DNA of 64,000 bases from Cherax quadricarinatus. Its lineage: Eukaryota > Arthropoda > Malacostraca > Decapoda > Parastacidae. Under the pieces are notes generated by a model. It was given only the letters and a program-made list of their open reading frames with translations. It was not told the DNA's origin and searched no databases. Positions 43,723-58,200 of the stretch are shown piece after piece; within the stretch, counting starts at the first letter, position 1, and every line of letters starts with the position of its first letter. The position numbers were made by a program, and so were the translations under genes. Location: assembly GCF_038502225.1 (NCBI RefSeq), contig NC_091391.1, positions 667,502-731,501 on the forward strand, written 5' to 3'.

Positions 43723-46700
43723 TAGTGCACCACACACTACAGTACCAAGATGGTGCACCACACACTACAGTACCAAGATGGTGCACCACACACTACAGTA
43801 CCAAGATGGTGCACCACACACTACAGTACCAAGATGGTGCATCACACACTACAGTACCAAGATGGTGCATCACACACTACAGTACCAAGATGGTGCACCA
43901 CACTACAGTACCAAGATGGTGCACCACACACTACAGTACCAAGATGGTGCAACACACACTACAGTACCAAGATGGTGCACCACACACTACAGTACCAAGA
44001 TGGTGCATCACACACTACAGTACCAAGATGGTGCACCACACACTACAGTACCAAGATGGTGCACCACACACTACAGTACCAAGATGGTGCAACACACACT
44101 ACAGTACCAAGATGGTGCATCACACACTACAGTACCAAGATGGTGCATCACACACTACAGTACCAAGATGGTGCACCACACTACAGTACCAAGATGGTGC
44201 ACCACACACTACAGTACCAAGATGGTGCAACACACACTACAGTACCAAGATGGTGCACCACACACTACAGTACCAAGATGGTGCACCACACTACAGTACC
44301 AAGATGGTGCACCACACACTACAGTACCAAGATGGTGCACCACACACTACAGTACCAAGATGGTGCAACACACACTACAGTACCAAGATGGTGCACCACA
44401 CACTACAGTACCAAGATGGTGCACCACACTACAGTACCAAGATGGTGCACCACACACTACAGTACCAAGATGGTGCACCACACACTACAGTACCAAGATG
44501 GTGCACCACACACTACAGTACCAAGATGGTGCATCACACACTACAGTACCAAGATGGTGCACCACACACTACAGTACCAAGATGGTGCAACACACACTAC
44601 AGTACCAAGATGGTGCACCACACACTACAGTACCAAGATGGTGCACCACACACTACAGTACCAAGATGGTGCATCACACACTACAGTACCAAGATGGTGC
44701 AACACACACTACAGTACCAAGATGGTGCACCACACACTATAGCACCAAGATGGTGCACCACACACTACAGTACCAAGATGGTGCACCACACACTACAGTA
44801 CCAAGATGGTGCACCACACACTACAGTACCAAGATGGTGCACCACACACTACAGTACCAAGATGGTGCACCACACACTACAGTACCAAGATGGTGCACCA
44901 CACTACAGTACCAAGATGGTGCACCACACACTACAGTACCAAGATGGTGCAACACACACTACAGTACCAAGATGGTGCACAACACACTACAGTACCAAGA
45001 TGGTGCATCACACACTACAGTACCAAGATGGTGCACCACACACTACAGTACCAAGATGGTGCAACACACACTACAGTACCAAGATGGTGCACCACACACT
45101 ACAGTACCAAGATGGTGCACCACACACTACAGTACCAAGATGGTGCATCACACACTACAGTACCAAGATGGTGCACCACACACTACAGTACCAAGATGGT
45201 GCATCACACACTACAGTACCAAGATGGTGCACCACACACTACAGTACCAAGATGGTGCAACACACACTACAGTACCAAGATGGTGCACCACACACTACAG
45301 TACCAAGATGGTGCACCACACACTACAGTATCTACATGGTGCACCACACACTACAGTACCTACATGGTGCACCACACACTACAGTACCTACATGGTGCAC
45401 CACACACAATAGCACCAAGATGGTGCACCACACACTACAGTACCAAGATGGTGCACCACACACTACAGTACCAAGATGGTGCACCACACACTACAGTACC
45501 TACATGGTGCACCACACACTACAGTACCAAGATGGTGCACCACACACTACAGTACCAAGATGGTGCACCACACACCACAGTACCAAGATGGTGCACCACA
45601 CACTACAGTACCTACATGGTGCATCACACTACCTAGATGGTGCACCACACCACATAGATGGTGCACCACACTACCTAGATGGTGCACCACACACTACAGT
45701 ACCAAGATGGTGCACCACACACTACAATACCTACATGGTGCATCACACTACCTAGATGGTGCACCACACCACATAGATGATGCACCACACTACCTAGATG
45801 GTGCACCACACACTACAGTACCAAGATGGTGCAACACACACTACAGTACCAAGATGGTGCACCACACACTACAGTACCAAGATGGTGCAACACACACTAC
45901 AGTACCAAGATGGTGCACCACACACTACAGTACCAAGATGGTGCACCACACTACCTAGATGGTGCACCACACACTACAGTACCAAGATGGTGCATCACAC
46001 ACTACAGTACCAAGATGGTGCACCACACACTACAGTACCAAGATGGTGCACCACACACTACAGTACCAAGATGGTGCACCACACACTACAGTATCTACAT
46101 GGTGCACCACACACTACAGTACCTACATGGTGCACCACACACTACAGTACCTACATGGTGCACCACACACTATAGCACCAAGATGGTGCACCACACACTA
46201 CAGTACCAAGATGGTGCACCACACACTACAGTACCAAGATGGTGCACCACACACTACAGTACCTACATGGTGCACCACACACTACAGTACCAAGATGGTG
46301 CACCACACACTACAGTACCAAGATGGTGCACCACACACTACAGTACCAAGATGGTGCACCACACACTACAGTACCTACATGGTGCATCACACTACCTAGA
46401 TGGTGCACCACACCACATAGATGGTGCACCACACTACCTAGATGGTGCACCACACACTACAGTACCAAGATGGTGCACCACACACTACAGTACCTACATG
46501 GTGCATCACACTACCTAGATGGTGCACCACACCACATAGATGGTGCACCACACTACCTAGATAGTGCACCACACACTACAGTACCAAGATGGTGCACCAC
46601 ACACTACAGTACCAAGATGGTGCACTGCACACTACAGTACCAAGATGGTGCACCACACACTACAGTATCTACATGGTGCACCACACACTACAGTACCTAC

Positions 46701-47385
46701 ATGGTGCACCACACACTATAGCACCAAGATGGTGCACCACACACTACAGTACCAAGATGGTGCACCACACACTACAGTACCAAGATGGTGCACAACACAC
46801 TACCAAGATGGTGCACCACACACTACAGTACCAAGATGGTGCATCACACACTACAGTACCAAGATGGTGCACCACACACTACAGTACCAAGATGGTGCAC
46901 CACACACTACAGTACCAAGATGGTGCACCACACACTACAGTACCAAGATGGTGCACCACACACTACAGTACCAAGATGGTGCACCACACACTACAGTACC
47001 AAGATGGTGCACCACACACTACAGTACCAAGATGGTGCATCACACACTACAGTACCAAGATGGTGCACCACACACTACAGTACCAAGATGGTGCACCACA
47101 CACTACAGTACCAAGATGGTGCACCACACACTACAGTACCAAGATGGTGCACCACACACTACAGTACCAAGATGGTGCACCACACACTACAGTACCAAGA
47201 TGGTGCACCACACACTACAGTACCAAGATGGTGCACCACACACTACAGTACCAAGATGGTGCACCACACACTACAGTACCAAGATGGTGCATCACACACT
47301 ACAGTACCAAGATGGTGCATCACACACTACAGTACCAAGATGGTGCACCACACACTACAGTACCTACATGGTGCACCACACTACT
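43723..47385. repeat. 28-bp tandem repeat, about 130 copies
   Basis: Units contain cactacagtaccaagatgg and tgcaccaca, with 26-base forms (one ca lost) and forms with acctacatgg in place of accaagatgg. Between about 45620 and 46560 some units drop to the 21-base type (ctacctagatggtgcacc), the unit of the 19.8-24.8 kb array. Open frames arise only from repeat phase. Confidence 0.96.
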
Positions 47386-47796
47386 GCCTTGACATCTCCA
47401 TCATGTCCTGACATGACTTAGACATGTAGTAGTCAGCTTGTGGTGGCAGTGCGCATGCGCTATTGCTTAACGATTGGTAGCATGTGATTGGCGGGCTCCT
47501 TGCTCTTCTTCTCTCTGATTGGCTAAGGGGAACGCATGTCCGCGCATCTCATGAGAGGTGCGCCCTGTGATTGGCGCTTCAGTAGCGACTCGTCAAGCAC
47601 CATTTGAGTGTCTTAAGAAATCGTAATGACACGATTGCAAATAAACCATACCCCCGGCTACTGTATACCCCTGGCTGCCCATACTGATGCCCAGCTAGCC
47701 ATGGGCATCACTGCTATCGTATGTGAATTGAAAGTTGACGCCGCATATTCCTGTGCCACAACATGGCAGCGTTGCGCTGTGTTGTGTATTGTTGGT
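47386..47796 (+). promoter_or_regulatory. Candidate promoter island with NRF-1-like site and four inverted CCAAT boxes
   Basis: A non-repetitive, relatively CpG-rich stretch between two satellites. It contains the palindrome gcgcatgcgc at 47451-47460, which within tgcgcatgcgct matches the NRF-1 consensus. ATTGG (CCAAT box on the minus strand) occurs at 47473, 47487, 47518 and 47570; three of the four are in the full NF-Y form tgattggc. The sequence cgcgcatctc and other CG-containing words add to a housekeeping-promoter look. No TATA box is clear and no convincing coding exon follows: the 69-residue frame at 47626-47835 runs into the satellite. Direction of transcription cannot be told. Confidence 0.4.
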
Positions 47797-49447
47797 CCGT
47801 GTTATGATGTACAACATAGCTGGGCTGTGTTATGATGTGCAACATAGCTTGGCTGTGTTATGATGTACAACATAGCTTGGCTGTGTTATGATGTACAACA
47901 TAGCTGGGCTGTGTTATGATGTACAACATAGCTTGGCTGTGTTATGATGTACAACATAGCTGGGCTGTGTTATGATGTACAACATAGCTTGGCTGTGTTA
48001 TGATGTACAACATAGCTTGGCTGTGTTATGATGTACAACATAGCTGGGCTGTGTTATGATGTACAACATAGCTTGGCTGTGTTATGATGTACAACATAGC
48101 CGGGCTGTGTTATGATGTACAACATAGCTTGGCTGTGTTATGATGTACAACATAGCTGGGCTGTGTTATGATGTACAACATAGCTTGGCTGTGTTATGAT
48201 GTACAACATAGCCGGGCTGTGTTATGATGTACAACATAGCTTGGCTGTGTTATGATGTACAACATAGCTGGGCTGTGTTATGATGTACAACATAGCTTGG
48301 CTGTGTTATGATGTACAACATAGCCGGGCTGTGTTATGATGTACAACATAGCTTGGCTGTGTTATGATATACAACATAGCTTGGCTGTGTTATGATGTAC
48401 AACATAGCTGGTCCGTGTTATGATGTACAACATAGCTGGTCCGTGTTATGATGTACAACATAGCTGGGCTGTGTTATGATGTACAACATAGCCGGGCTGT
48501 GTTATGATGTACAACATAGCTGGTCCGTGTTATGATGTACAACATAGCTGGTCCGTGTTATGATGTACAACATAGCTGGTCCGTGTTATGATGTACAACA
48601 TAGCTGGTCCGTGTTATGATGTACAACATAGCTGGGCTGTGTTATGATGTACAACATAGCCGGGCTGTGTTATGATGTACAACATAGCTGGTCCGTGTTA
48701 TGATGTACAACATAGCTGGGCTGTGTTATGATGTACAACATAGCTGGGCTGTGTTATGATGTACAACATAGCTGGGCTGTGTTATGTACAACATAGCTGG
48801 GCTGTGGTATGATGTACAACATAGCTTGGCTGTGTTATGATGTACAACATAGCTTGGCTGTGTTATGATGTACAACATAGCTGGGCTGTGTTATGATGTA
48901 CAACATAGCCGGGCTGTGTTATGATGTACAACCTAGCTGGGCTGTGTTATGATGTACAACATAGCTGGGCTGTGTTATGATGTACAACATAGCTGGGCTG
49001 TGTTATGATGTACAACATAGCTGGGCTGTGTTATGATGTACAACATAGCTGGGCTGTGTTATGATGTACAACATAGCTGGGCTGTGTTATGATGTACAAC
49101 ATAGCTGGGCTGTGTTATGATGTACAACATAGCTGGGCTGTGTTATGATGTACAACATAGCCGGGCTGTGTTATGTACTACATAGCCGGGCTGTGTTATG
49201 ATGTACAACATAGCTTGGCTGTGTTATGATGTACAACATAGCTGGGCTGTGTTATGATGTACAACATAGCTGGGCTGTGTTATGATGTACAACATAGCCG
49301 GGCTGTGTTATGTACTACATAGCCGGGCTGTGTTATGATGTACAACATAGCTGGGCTGTGTTATGATGTACAACATAGCTGGGCTGTGTTATGATGTACA
49401 ACATAGCTGGGCTGTGTTATGATGTACAACATAGCTGGGCTGTGTTA
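47797..49447. repeat. 28-bp tandem repeat (second type), about 59 copies
   Basis: Units contain ggctgtgttatgatgtac and aacatagct, with variants agctt, agctgg, agccgg and ggtccgtg. A few units lack gat. Ends where acaacatagctgggctgtg changes to acaacatacctggtcag at about 49455. Confidence 0.96.
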
Positions 49448-52155
49448 TGATGTACAACATACCTGGTCAGTAGGATGGTAGACAACATACCTGGTCAGTA
49501 GGAGGGTAGACAACATACCTGGTCAGTAGGATGGTAGACAACATACCTGGTCAGTAGGATGGTAGACAACATACCTGGTCAGTAGGATGGTAGACAACAT
49601 ACCTGGTCAGTAGGATGGTAGACAACATACCTGGTCAGTAGGATGGTAGACAACATACCTGGTCAGTAGGAGGGTAGACAACATACCTGGTCAGTAGGAT
49701 GGTAGACATACCTTGTCAGTAGGATGGTAGACAACATACCTGGTCAGTAGGATGGTAGACAACATACCTGGTCAGTAGGATGGTAGACAACATACCTGGT
49801 CAGTAGGATGGTAGACAACATACCTGGTCAGTAGGATGGTAGACAACATACCTGGTCAGTAGGAGGGTAGACAACATACCTGGTCAGTAGGATGGTAGAC
49901 AACATACCTGGTCAGTAGGATGGTAGACAACATACCTGGTCAGTAGGATGGTAGACAACATACCTGGTCAGTAGGATGGTAGACAACATACCTGGTCAGT
50001 AGGATGGTAGACAACATACCTGGTCAGTAGGAGGGTAGACAACATACCTGGTCAGTAGGATGGTAGACATACCTTGTCAGTAGGATGGTAGACAACATAC
50101 CTGGTCAGTAGGATGGTAGACAACATACCTGGTCAGTAGGATGGTAGACAACATACCTGGTCAGTAGGATGGTAGACAACATACCTGGTCAGTAGGATGG
50201 TAGACGACATACCTGGTCAGTAGGATGGTAGACAACATACCTGGTCAGTAGGATGGTAGACAACATACCTGGTCAGTAGGATGGTAGACATACCTGGACA
50301 GTAGGATGGTAGACAACATACCTGGTCAGTAGGATGGTAGACAACATACCTGGTCAGTAGGATGGTAGACAACATACCTGGACAGTAGGATGGTAGACAA
50401 CATACCTGGTCAGTAGGAAGGTAGACAACATACCTGGTCAGTAGGATGGTAGACAACATACCTGGTCAGTAGGATGGTAGACAACATACCTGGTCAGTAG
50501 GATGGTAGACAACATACCTGGTCAGTAGGATGGTAGACAACATACCTGGACAGTAGGATGGTAGACAACATACCTGGTCAGTAGGAAGGTAGACAACATA
50601 CCTGGTCAGTAGGATGGTAGACAACATACCTGGTCAGTAGGATGGTAGACAACATACCTGGTCAGTAGGATGGTAGACAACATACCTGGTCAGTAGGAGG
50701 GTAGACAACATACCTGGTCAGTAGGATGGTAGACAACATACCTGGTCAGTAGGATGGTAGACAACATACCTGGTCAGTAGGATGGTAGACAACATACCTG
50801 GTCAGTAGGATGGTAGACAACATACCTGGACAGTAGGATGGTAGACAACATACCTGGTCAGTAGGAAGGTAGACAACATACCTGGTCAGTAGGATGGTAG
50901 ACAACATACCTGGTCAGTAGGATGGTAGACAACATACCTGGTCAGTAGGATGGTAGACAACATACCTGGTCAGTAGGAGGGTAGACAACATACCTGGTCA
51001 GTAGGATGGTAGACAACATACCTGGTCAGTAGGATGGTAGACAACATACCTGGTCAGTAGGATGGTAGACAACATACCTGGTCAGTAGGATGGTAGACAA
51101 CATACCTGGTCAGTAGGATGGTAGACAACATACCTGGTCAGTAGGATGGTAGACAACATACCTGGTCAGTAGGATGGTAGACAACATACCTGGTCAGTAG
51201 GATGGTAGACAACATACCTGGTCAGTAGGATGGTAGACAACATACCTGGTCAGTAGGATGGTAGACAACATACCTGGTCAGTAGGATGGTAGACAACATA
51301 CCTGGTCAGTAGGATGGTAGACAACATACCTGGTCAGTAGGATGGTAGACAACATACCTGGTCAGTAGGATGGTAGACATACCTGGACAGTAGGATGGTA
51401 GACAACATACCTGGTCAGTAGGATGGTAGACAACATACCTGGTCAGTAGGATGGTAGACAACATACCTGGTCAGTAGGATGGTAGACATACCTGGTCAGT
51501 AGGATGGTAGACAACATACCTGGTCAGTAGGATGGTAGACAACATACCTGGTCAGTAGGATGGTAGACAACATACCTGGTCAGTAGGATGGTAGACATAC
51601 CTGGTCAGTAGGATGGTAGACAACATACCTGGTCAGTAGGATGGTAGACAACATACCTGGTCAGTAGGATGGTAGACAACATACCTGGTCAGTAGGATGG
51701 TAGACAACATACCTGGTCAGTAGGATGGTAGACAACATACCTGGTCAGTAGGATGGTAGACAACATACCTGGTCAGTAGGATGGTAGACAACATACCTGG
51801 TCAGTAGGATGGTAGACAACATACCTGGTCAGTAGGATGGTAGACAACATACCTGGTCAGTAGGATGGTAGACATACCTGGTCAGTAGGATGGTAGACAA
51901 CATACCTGGTCAGTAGGATGGTAGACAACATACCTGGTCAGTAGGATGGTAGACAACATACCTGGTCAGTAGGATGGTAGACAACATACCTGGTCAGTAG
52001 GATGGTAGACAACATACCTGGTCAGTAGGATGGTAGACAACATACCTGGTCAGTAGGATGGTAGACAACATACCTGGTCAGTAGGATGGTAGACAACATA
52101 CCTGGTCAGTAGGATGGTAGACAACATACCTGGTCAGTAGGATGGTAGACAACAT
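49448..52155. repeat. 28-bp tandem repeat (third type), about 97 copies
   Basis: Units contain acaacatacctggtcagtag and gatggtag. Variants are ggagggtag, ggaaggtag, ctggacag and a 24-base form lacking acaa. Their order is repeated in blocks (for example around 50540-50700 and 50825-50990). It follows the previous array without spacer and with the unit phase kept. Confidence 0.96.
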
Positions 52156-52250
52156 CATAGGAGGTAACTAATGTCCTCTCTGATTAGTGTAATATGGAAA
52201 TCTGTTAAATATTTTGTACTCTGGCAAGATTACTGATTAACACGTGACTT

Positions 52251-55200
52251 GAGTACACACCAGTGTTAGTACACGCCAGTGTTAGTACACACCAGTGTTA
52301 GTACACGCCAGTGTTAGTACACACCAGTGTTAGTACACGCCAGTGTTTGTACACACCAGTGTTAGTACACACCAGTGTTAGTACACACCAGTGTTAGTAC
52401 ACACCAGTGCTAGTACATGCCAGTGTTAGTACACACCAGTGTTAGTACACACCAGTGTTAGTACACACCAGTGTTAGTACACACCAGTGTTAGTACACAC
52501 CAGTGTTAGTACATGCCAGTGTTAGTACATGCCAGTGTTAGTACACACCAGTGTTAGTACACACCAGTGTTAGTACACACCAGTGTTAGTACACACCAGT
52601 GTTAGTACACACCAGTGTTAGTACACGCCAGTGTTAGTACACACCAGTGTTAGTACACGCCAGTGTTAGTACACACCAGTGTTAGTACACACCAGTGTTA
52701 GTACACACCAGTGTTAGTACACACCAGTGTTAGTACACACCAGTGTTAGTACATGCCAGTGTTAGTACATGCCAGTGTTAGTACACACCAGTGTTAGTAC
52801 ACACCAGTGTTAGTACACACCAGTGTTAGTACACACCAGTGTTAGTACACACCAGTGTTAGTACACACCAGTGTTAGTACACACCAGTGTTAGTACACAC
52901 CAGTGTTAGTACACACCAGTGTTAGTACACACCAGTGTTAGTACATGCCAGTGTTTGTACACACCAGTGTTAGTACACACCAGTGTTAGTACACACCAGT
53001 GTTAGTACACACCAGTGCTAGTACATGCCAGTGTTAGTACACACCAGTGTTAGTACACGCCAGTGTTAGTACATGCCAGTGTTAGTACATGCCAGTGTTA
53101 GTACACACCAGTGTTAGTACACACCAGTGTTAATACATGCCAGTGTTAGTACACGCCAGTGTTAGTACATGCCAGTGTTAGTACATGCCAGTGTTAGTAC
53201 ATGCCAGTGTTAGTACACACCAGTGTTAATACATGCCAGTGTTAGTACACACTAGTGTTAGCACATGCCAGTGTTAGTACACACCAGTGTTAGTACATGC
53301 TAGTGTTAGTACACACCAGTGTTAGTACATGCCAGTGTTAGTACATGCCAGTGTTAGTACACGCCAGTGTTAGTACATACCCGTGTTAGTACACACCAGT
53401 GTTAGTACACACCAGTGTTAGTACACACCAGTGTTAGTACATGCCAGTGTTAGTACACACCAGTGTTAGTACACACCAGTGTTAGTACACACCAGTGTTA
53501 GTACACACCAGTGTTAGTACACGCCAGTGTTAGTACACACCAGTGTTAGTACACACCAGTGTTAGTACACACCAGTGTTAGTACACACCAGTGTTAGTAC
53601 ATGCCAGTGTTAGTACACACCAGTGTTAGTACACGCCAGTGTTTGTACACACCAGTGTTAGTACACACCAGTGTTAGTACACACCAGTGTTAGTACACAC
53701 CAGTGCTAGTACATGCCAGTGTTAGTACACACCAGTGTTAGTACACACCAGTGTTAGTACATGCCAGTGTTAGTACATGCCAGTGTTAGTACACACCAGT
53801 GTTAGTACACACCAGTGTTAATACATGCCAGTGTTAGTACACGCCAGTGTTAGTACATGCCAGTGTTAGTACACACCAGTGTTAGTACACACCAGTGTTA
53901 ATACATGCCAGTGTTAGTACACACCAGTGTTAGTACACGCCAGTGTTTGTACACACCAGTGTTAGTACACACCAGTGTTAGTACACACCAGTGTTAGTAC
54001 ACACAAGTGTTAGTACACACCAGTGTTAGTACATGCCAGTGTTAGTACACACCAGTGTTAGTACATGCCAGTGTTAGTACACGCCAGTGTTAGTACATGC
54101 CAGTGTTAGTACACGCCAGTGTTAGTACATGCCAGTGTTAGTACACACCAGTGTTAGTACACACCAGTGTTAGTACATGCCAGTGTTAGTACATGCCAGT
54201 GTTAGTACACACCAGTGTTAGTACACGCCAGTGTTTGTACACACCAGTGTTAGTACACACCAGTGTTAGTACACACCAGTGTTAGTACACACCAGTGCTA
54301 GTACATGCCAGTGTTAGTACACACCAGTGTTAGTACACGCCAGTGTTAGTACATGCCAGTGTTAGTACATGCCAGTGTTAGTACACACCAGTGTTAGTAC
54401 ACACCAGTGTTAATACATGCCAGTGTTAGTACACGCCAGTGTTAGTACATACCCGTGTTAGTACATGCCAGTGTTAGTACATGCCAGTGTTAGTACACAC
54501 CAGTGTTAATACATGCCAGTGTTAGTACACACTAGTGTTAGTACACACTAGTGTTAGTACATGCCAGTGTTAGTACACACCAGTGTTAGTACATGCTAGT
54601 GTTAGTACACACCAGTGTTAGTACATGCCAGTGTTAGTACATGCCAGTGTTAGTACACGCCAGTGTTAGTACACGCCAGTGTTAGTACACACCAGTGTTA
54701 GTACACGCCAGTGTTAGTACACACCAGTGTTAGTACACGCCAGTGTTAGTACATGCCAGTGTTTGTACACACCAGTGTTAGTACATGCCAGTGTTAGTAC
54801 ATGCCAGTGTTAGTACATGCCAGTGTTAGTACATGCCAGTGTTAGTACATGCCAGTGTTAGTACACGCCAGTGTTAGTACACACCAGTGTTAGTACATGC
54901 CAGTGTTAGTACACACCAGTGTTAGTACTCACCAGTGTTAGTACACACCAGTGTTAGTACACACCAGTGTTAGTAAACACCAGTGTTAGTACACACCAGT
55001 GTTAGTACACACCAGTGTTAGTACACACCAGTGTTAGTACATGCCAGTGTTAGTACATGCCAGTGTTAGTACACACCAGTGTTAGTACACACCAGTGTTA
55101 GTACATGCCAGTGTTAGTACATGCCAGTGTTAGTACATGCCAGTGTTAGTACACACCAGTGTCAGTACATGCCAGTGTTAATACACACCAGTGTTAGTGC

Positions 55201-58200
55201 ATGCCAGTGTTAGTACATGCCAGTGTTAGTACATGCCAGTGTTAGTACATGCCAGTGTTAGTACATGCCAGTGTTAGTACATGCCAGTGTTAGTACACGC
55301 CAGTGTTAGTACACACCAGTGTTAGTACACACCAGTGTTAGTACACACCAGTGTTAGTACACACCAGTGTTAGTACATGCCAGTGTAAGTACATGCCAGT
55401 GTTAGTACACGCCAGTGTTAGTACACGCCAGTGTTAGTACACACCAGTGTTAGTACACACCAGTGTTAGAACACACCAGTGTTAGTACACACCAGTGTTA
55501 GTACACACCAGTGTTAGTACACACCAGTGTTAGTACACACCAGTGTTAGTACACACCAGTGTTAGTACACACCAGTGTTAGTACACACCAGTGTTTGTAC
55601 ACACCAGTGTTAGTACACACGAGTGTTAGTACACGCCAGTGTTAGTACATGCCAGTGTTAGTACATGCCAGTGTTAGTACATGCCAGTGTTAGTACATGC
55701 CAGTGTTAGTACATGCCAGTGTTAGTACATGCCAGTGTTAGTACACACCAGTGTTAGTACACACCAGTGTTAGTACACACCACTGTTAGTACATGCCAGT
55801 GTTAGTACATGCCAGTGTTAGTACATGCCAGTGTTAGTACATGCCAGTGTTAGTACATGCCAGTGTTAGTACATGCCAGTGTTAGTACACACCAGTGTTA
55901 GTACACACCAGTGTAAGTACACACCAGTGTTAGTACATGCCAGTGTTAGTACATGCCAGTGTTAGTACAAGCCAGTGTTAGTACATGCCAGTGTTAGTAC
56001 ATGCCAGTGTTAGTACACACCAGTGTTAGTACTTGCCAGTGTTAGTACATGCCAGTGTTAGTACACACCAGTGTTAGTACATGCCAGTGTTAATACATGC
56101 CAGTGTTAGTACACACCAGTGTTAGTACATGCCAGTGTTAGTACATGCCAGTGTTAGTACATGCCAGTGTTAGTACATGCAAGTGTTAGTACATGCCAGT
56201 GTTAGTACATGCCAGTGTTAGTACACACCAGTGTTAGTACATGCCAGTGTTAGTACATGCCAGTGTTAGTACACACCAGTGTTATTACATGCCAGTGTTA
56301 GTACACGCCAGTGTTAGTACATGCCAGTGTTAGTACATGCCAGTGTTAGTACATGCCAGTGTTAGTACACGCCAGTGTTAGTACACACCAGTGTCAGTAC
56401 ATGCCAGTGTCAGTACACGCCAGTGTCAGTACACGCCAGTGTTAGTACACGCCAGTGTTAGTACACGCCAGTGTTAGTACATGCCAGTGTTAGTACATGC
56501 CAGTGTTAGTACATGCCAGTGTTAGTACACACCAGTGTAAGTACACACCAGTGTTAGTACATGCCAGTGTTAGTACATGCCAGTGTTTGTACACACCAGT
56601 GTTTGTACACACCAGTGTTAGTACACACCAGTGTTAGTACACACCAGTGTTAGTACACACCAGTGTTAGTACATGCCAGTGTTAGTACACACCAGTGTTA
56701 GTACACGCCAGTGTTAGTACACACCAGTGTTAGTACACACCAGTGTTAGTACACACCAGTGTTAGTACACACCAGTGTTAGTACATGCCAGTGTTAGTAC
56801 ACACCAGTGTTAGTACACGCCAGTGTTAGTACACACCAGTGTTAGTACACACCAGTGTTAGTACACGCCAATGTTAGTACATGCCAGTGTTAGTACACAC
56901 CAGTGTTAGTACATGCCAGTGTTAGTACACACCAGTGTTAGTACATGCCAGTGTTAGTACACACCAGTGTTAGTACACGCCAGTGTTAGTACACACCAGT
57001 GTTAGTACACGCCAATGTTAGTACATGCCAGTGTTAGTACACAACAGTGTTAGTACATGCCAGTGTTAGTACACACCAGTGTTAGTACACACCAGTGTTA
57101 GTACACACCAGTGTTAGTACACGCCAGTGTTTGTACACGCCAGTGTTAGTACACACCAGTGTTAGTACACACCAGTGTTAATACTTGCCAGTGTTAGTAC
57201 ACGCCAGTGTTAGTACACACTAGTGTTAGTACATGCCAGTGTTAGTACACACCAGTGTTAGTACATGCCAGTGTTAGTACACACCAGTGTTAGTACACAC
57301 CAGTGTTAGTACATGCCAGTGTTAGTACATGCCAGTGTTAGTACATGCCAGTGTTAGTACACGCCAGTGTTAGTACACGCCAGTGTTAGTACACACCAGT
57401 GTTAGTACACGCCAGTGTTAGTACACACCACTGTTAGTACACATCAGTGTTAGTACATGCCAGTGTTTGTACACACCAGTGTTAGTACATGCCAGTGTTA
57501 GTACACACCAGTGTTAGTACACGCCAGTGTTAGTACATGCCAGTGTTAGTACATGCCAGTGTTAGTACATGCCAGTGTTAGTACATGCCAGTGTTAGTAC
57601 ATGCCAGTGTTAGTACATGCCAGTGTTAGTACATGCCAGTGTTAGTACATGCCAGTGTTAGTACATGCCAGTGTTAGTACATGCCAGTGTTAGTACATGC
57701 CAGTGTTAGTACATGCCAGTGTTAGTACACACCAGTGTTAGTACATGCCAGTGTTAGTACATGCCAGTGTTAGTAAAAGCCAGTGTTAGTACATGCCAGT
57801 GTTAGTACATGCCAGTGTTAGTACACACCAGTGTTAGTACTTGCCAGTGTTAGTACATGCCAGTGTTAGTACACACCAGTGTTAGTACATGCCAGTGTTA
57901 GTACACACCAGTGTTAGTACATGCCAGTGTTAGTACATGCCAGTGTTAGTACACACCAGTGTTAGTACATGCCAGTGTTAGTACATGCCAGTGTTAGTAC
58001 ATGCCAGTGTTAGTACATGCCAGTGTTAGTACATGCCAGTGTTAGTACACACCAGTGTTAGTACATGCCAGTGTTAGTACATGCCAGTGTTAGTACACAC
58101 CAGTGTTATTACATGCCAGTGTTAGTACATGCCAGTGTTAGTACATGCCAGTGTTAGTACATGCCAGTGTTAGTACATGCCAGTGTTAGTACACACCAGT

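Noticed and set aside
43706..47421. Open frames of up to 676 residues in the 28-bp array
   Set aside because: The frame cycles through three phases over successive 28-base units and simply happens to avoid stops. It is a satellite, not a protein gene.
47626..47835. 69-residue frame after the promoter-like island
   Set aside because: Its second half enters the 28-bp satellite. Composition is unremarkable and there is no homology I recognise.
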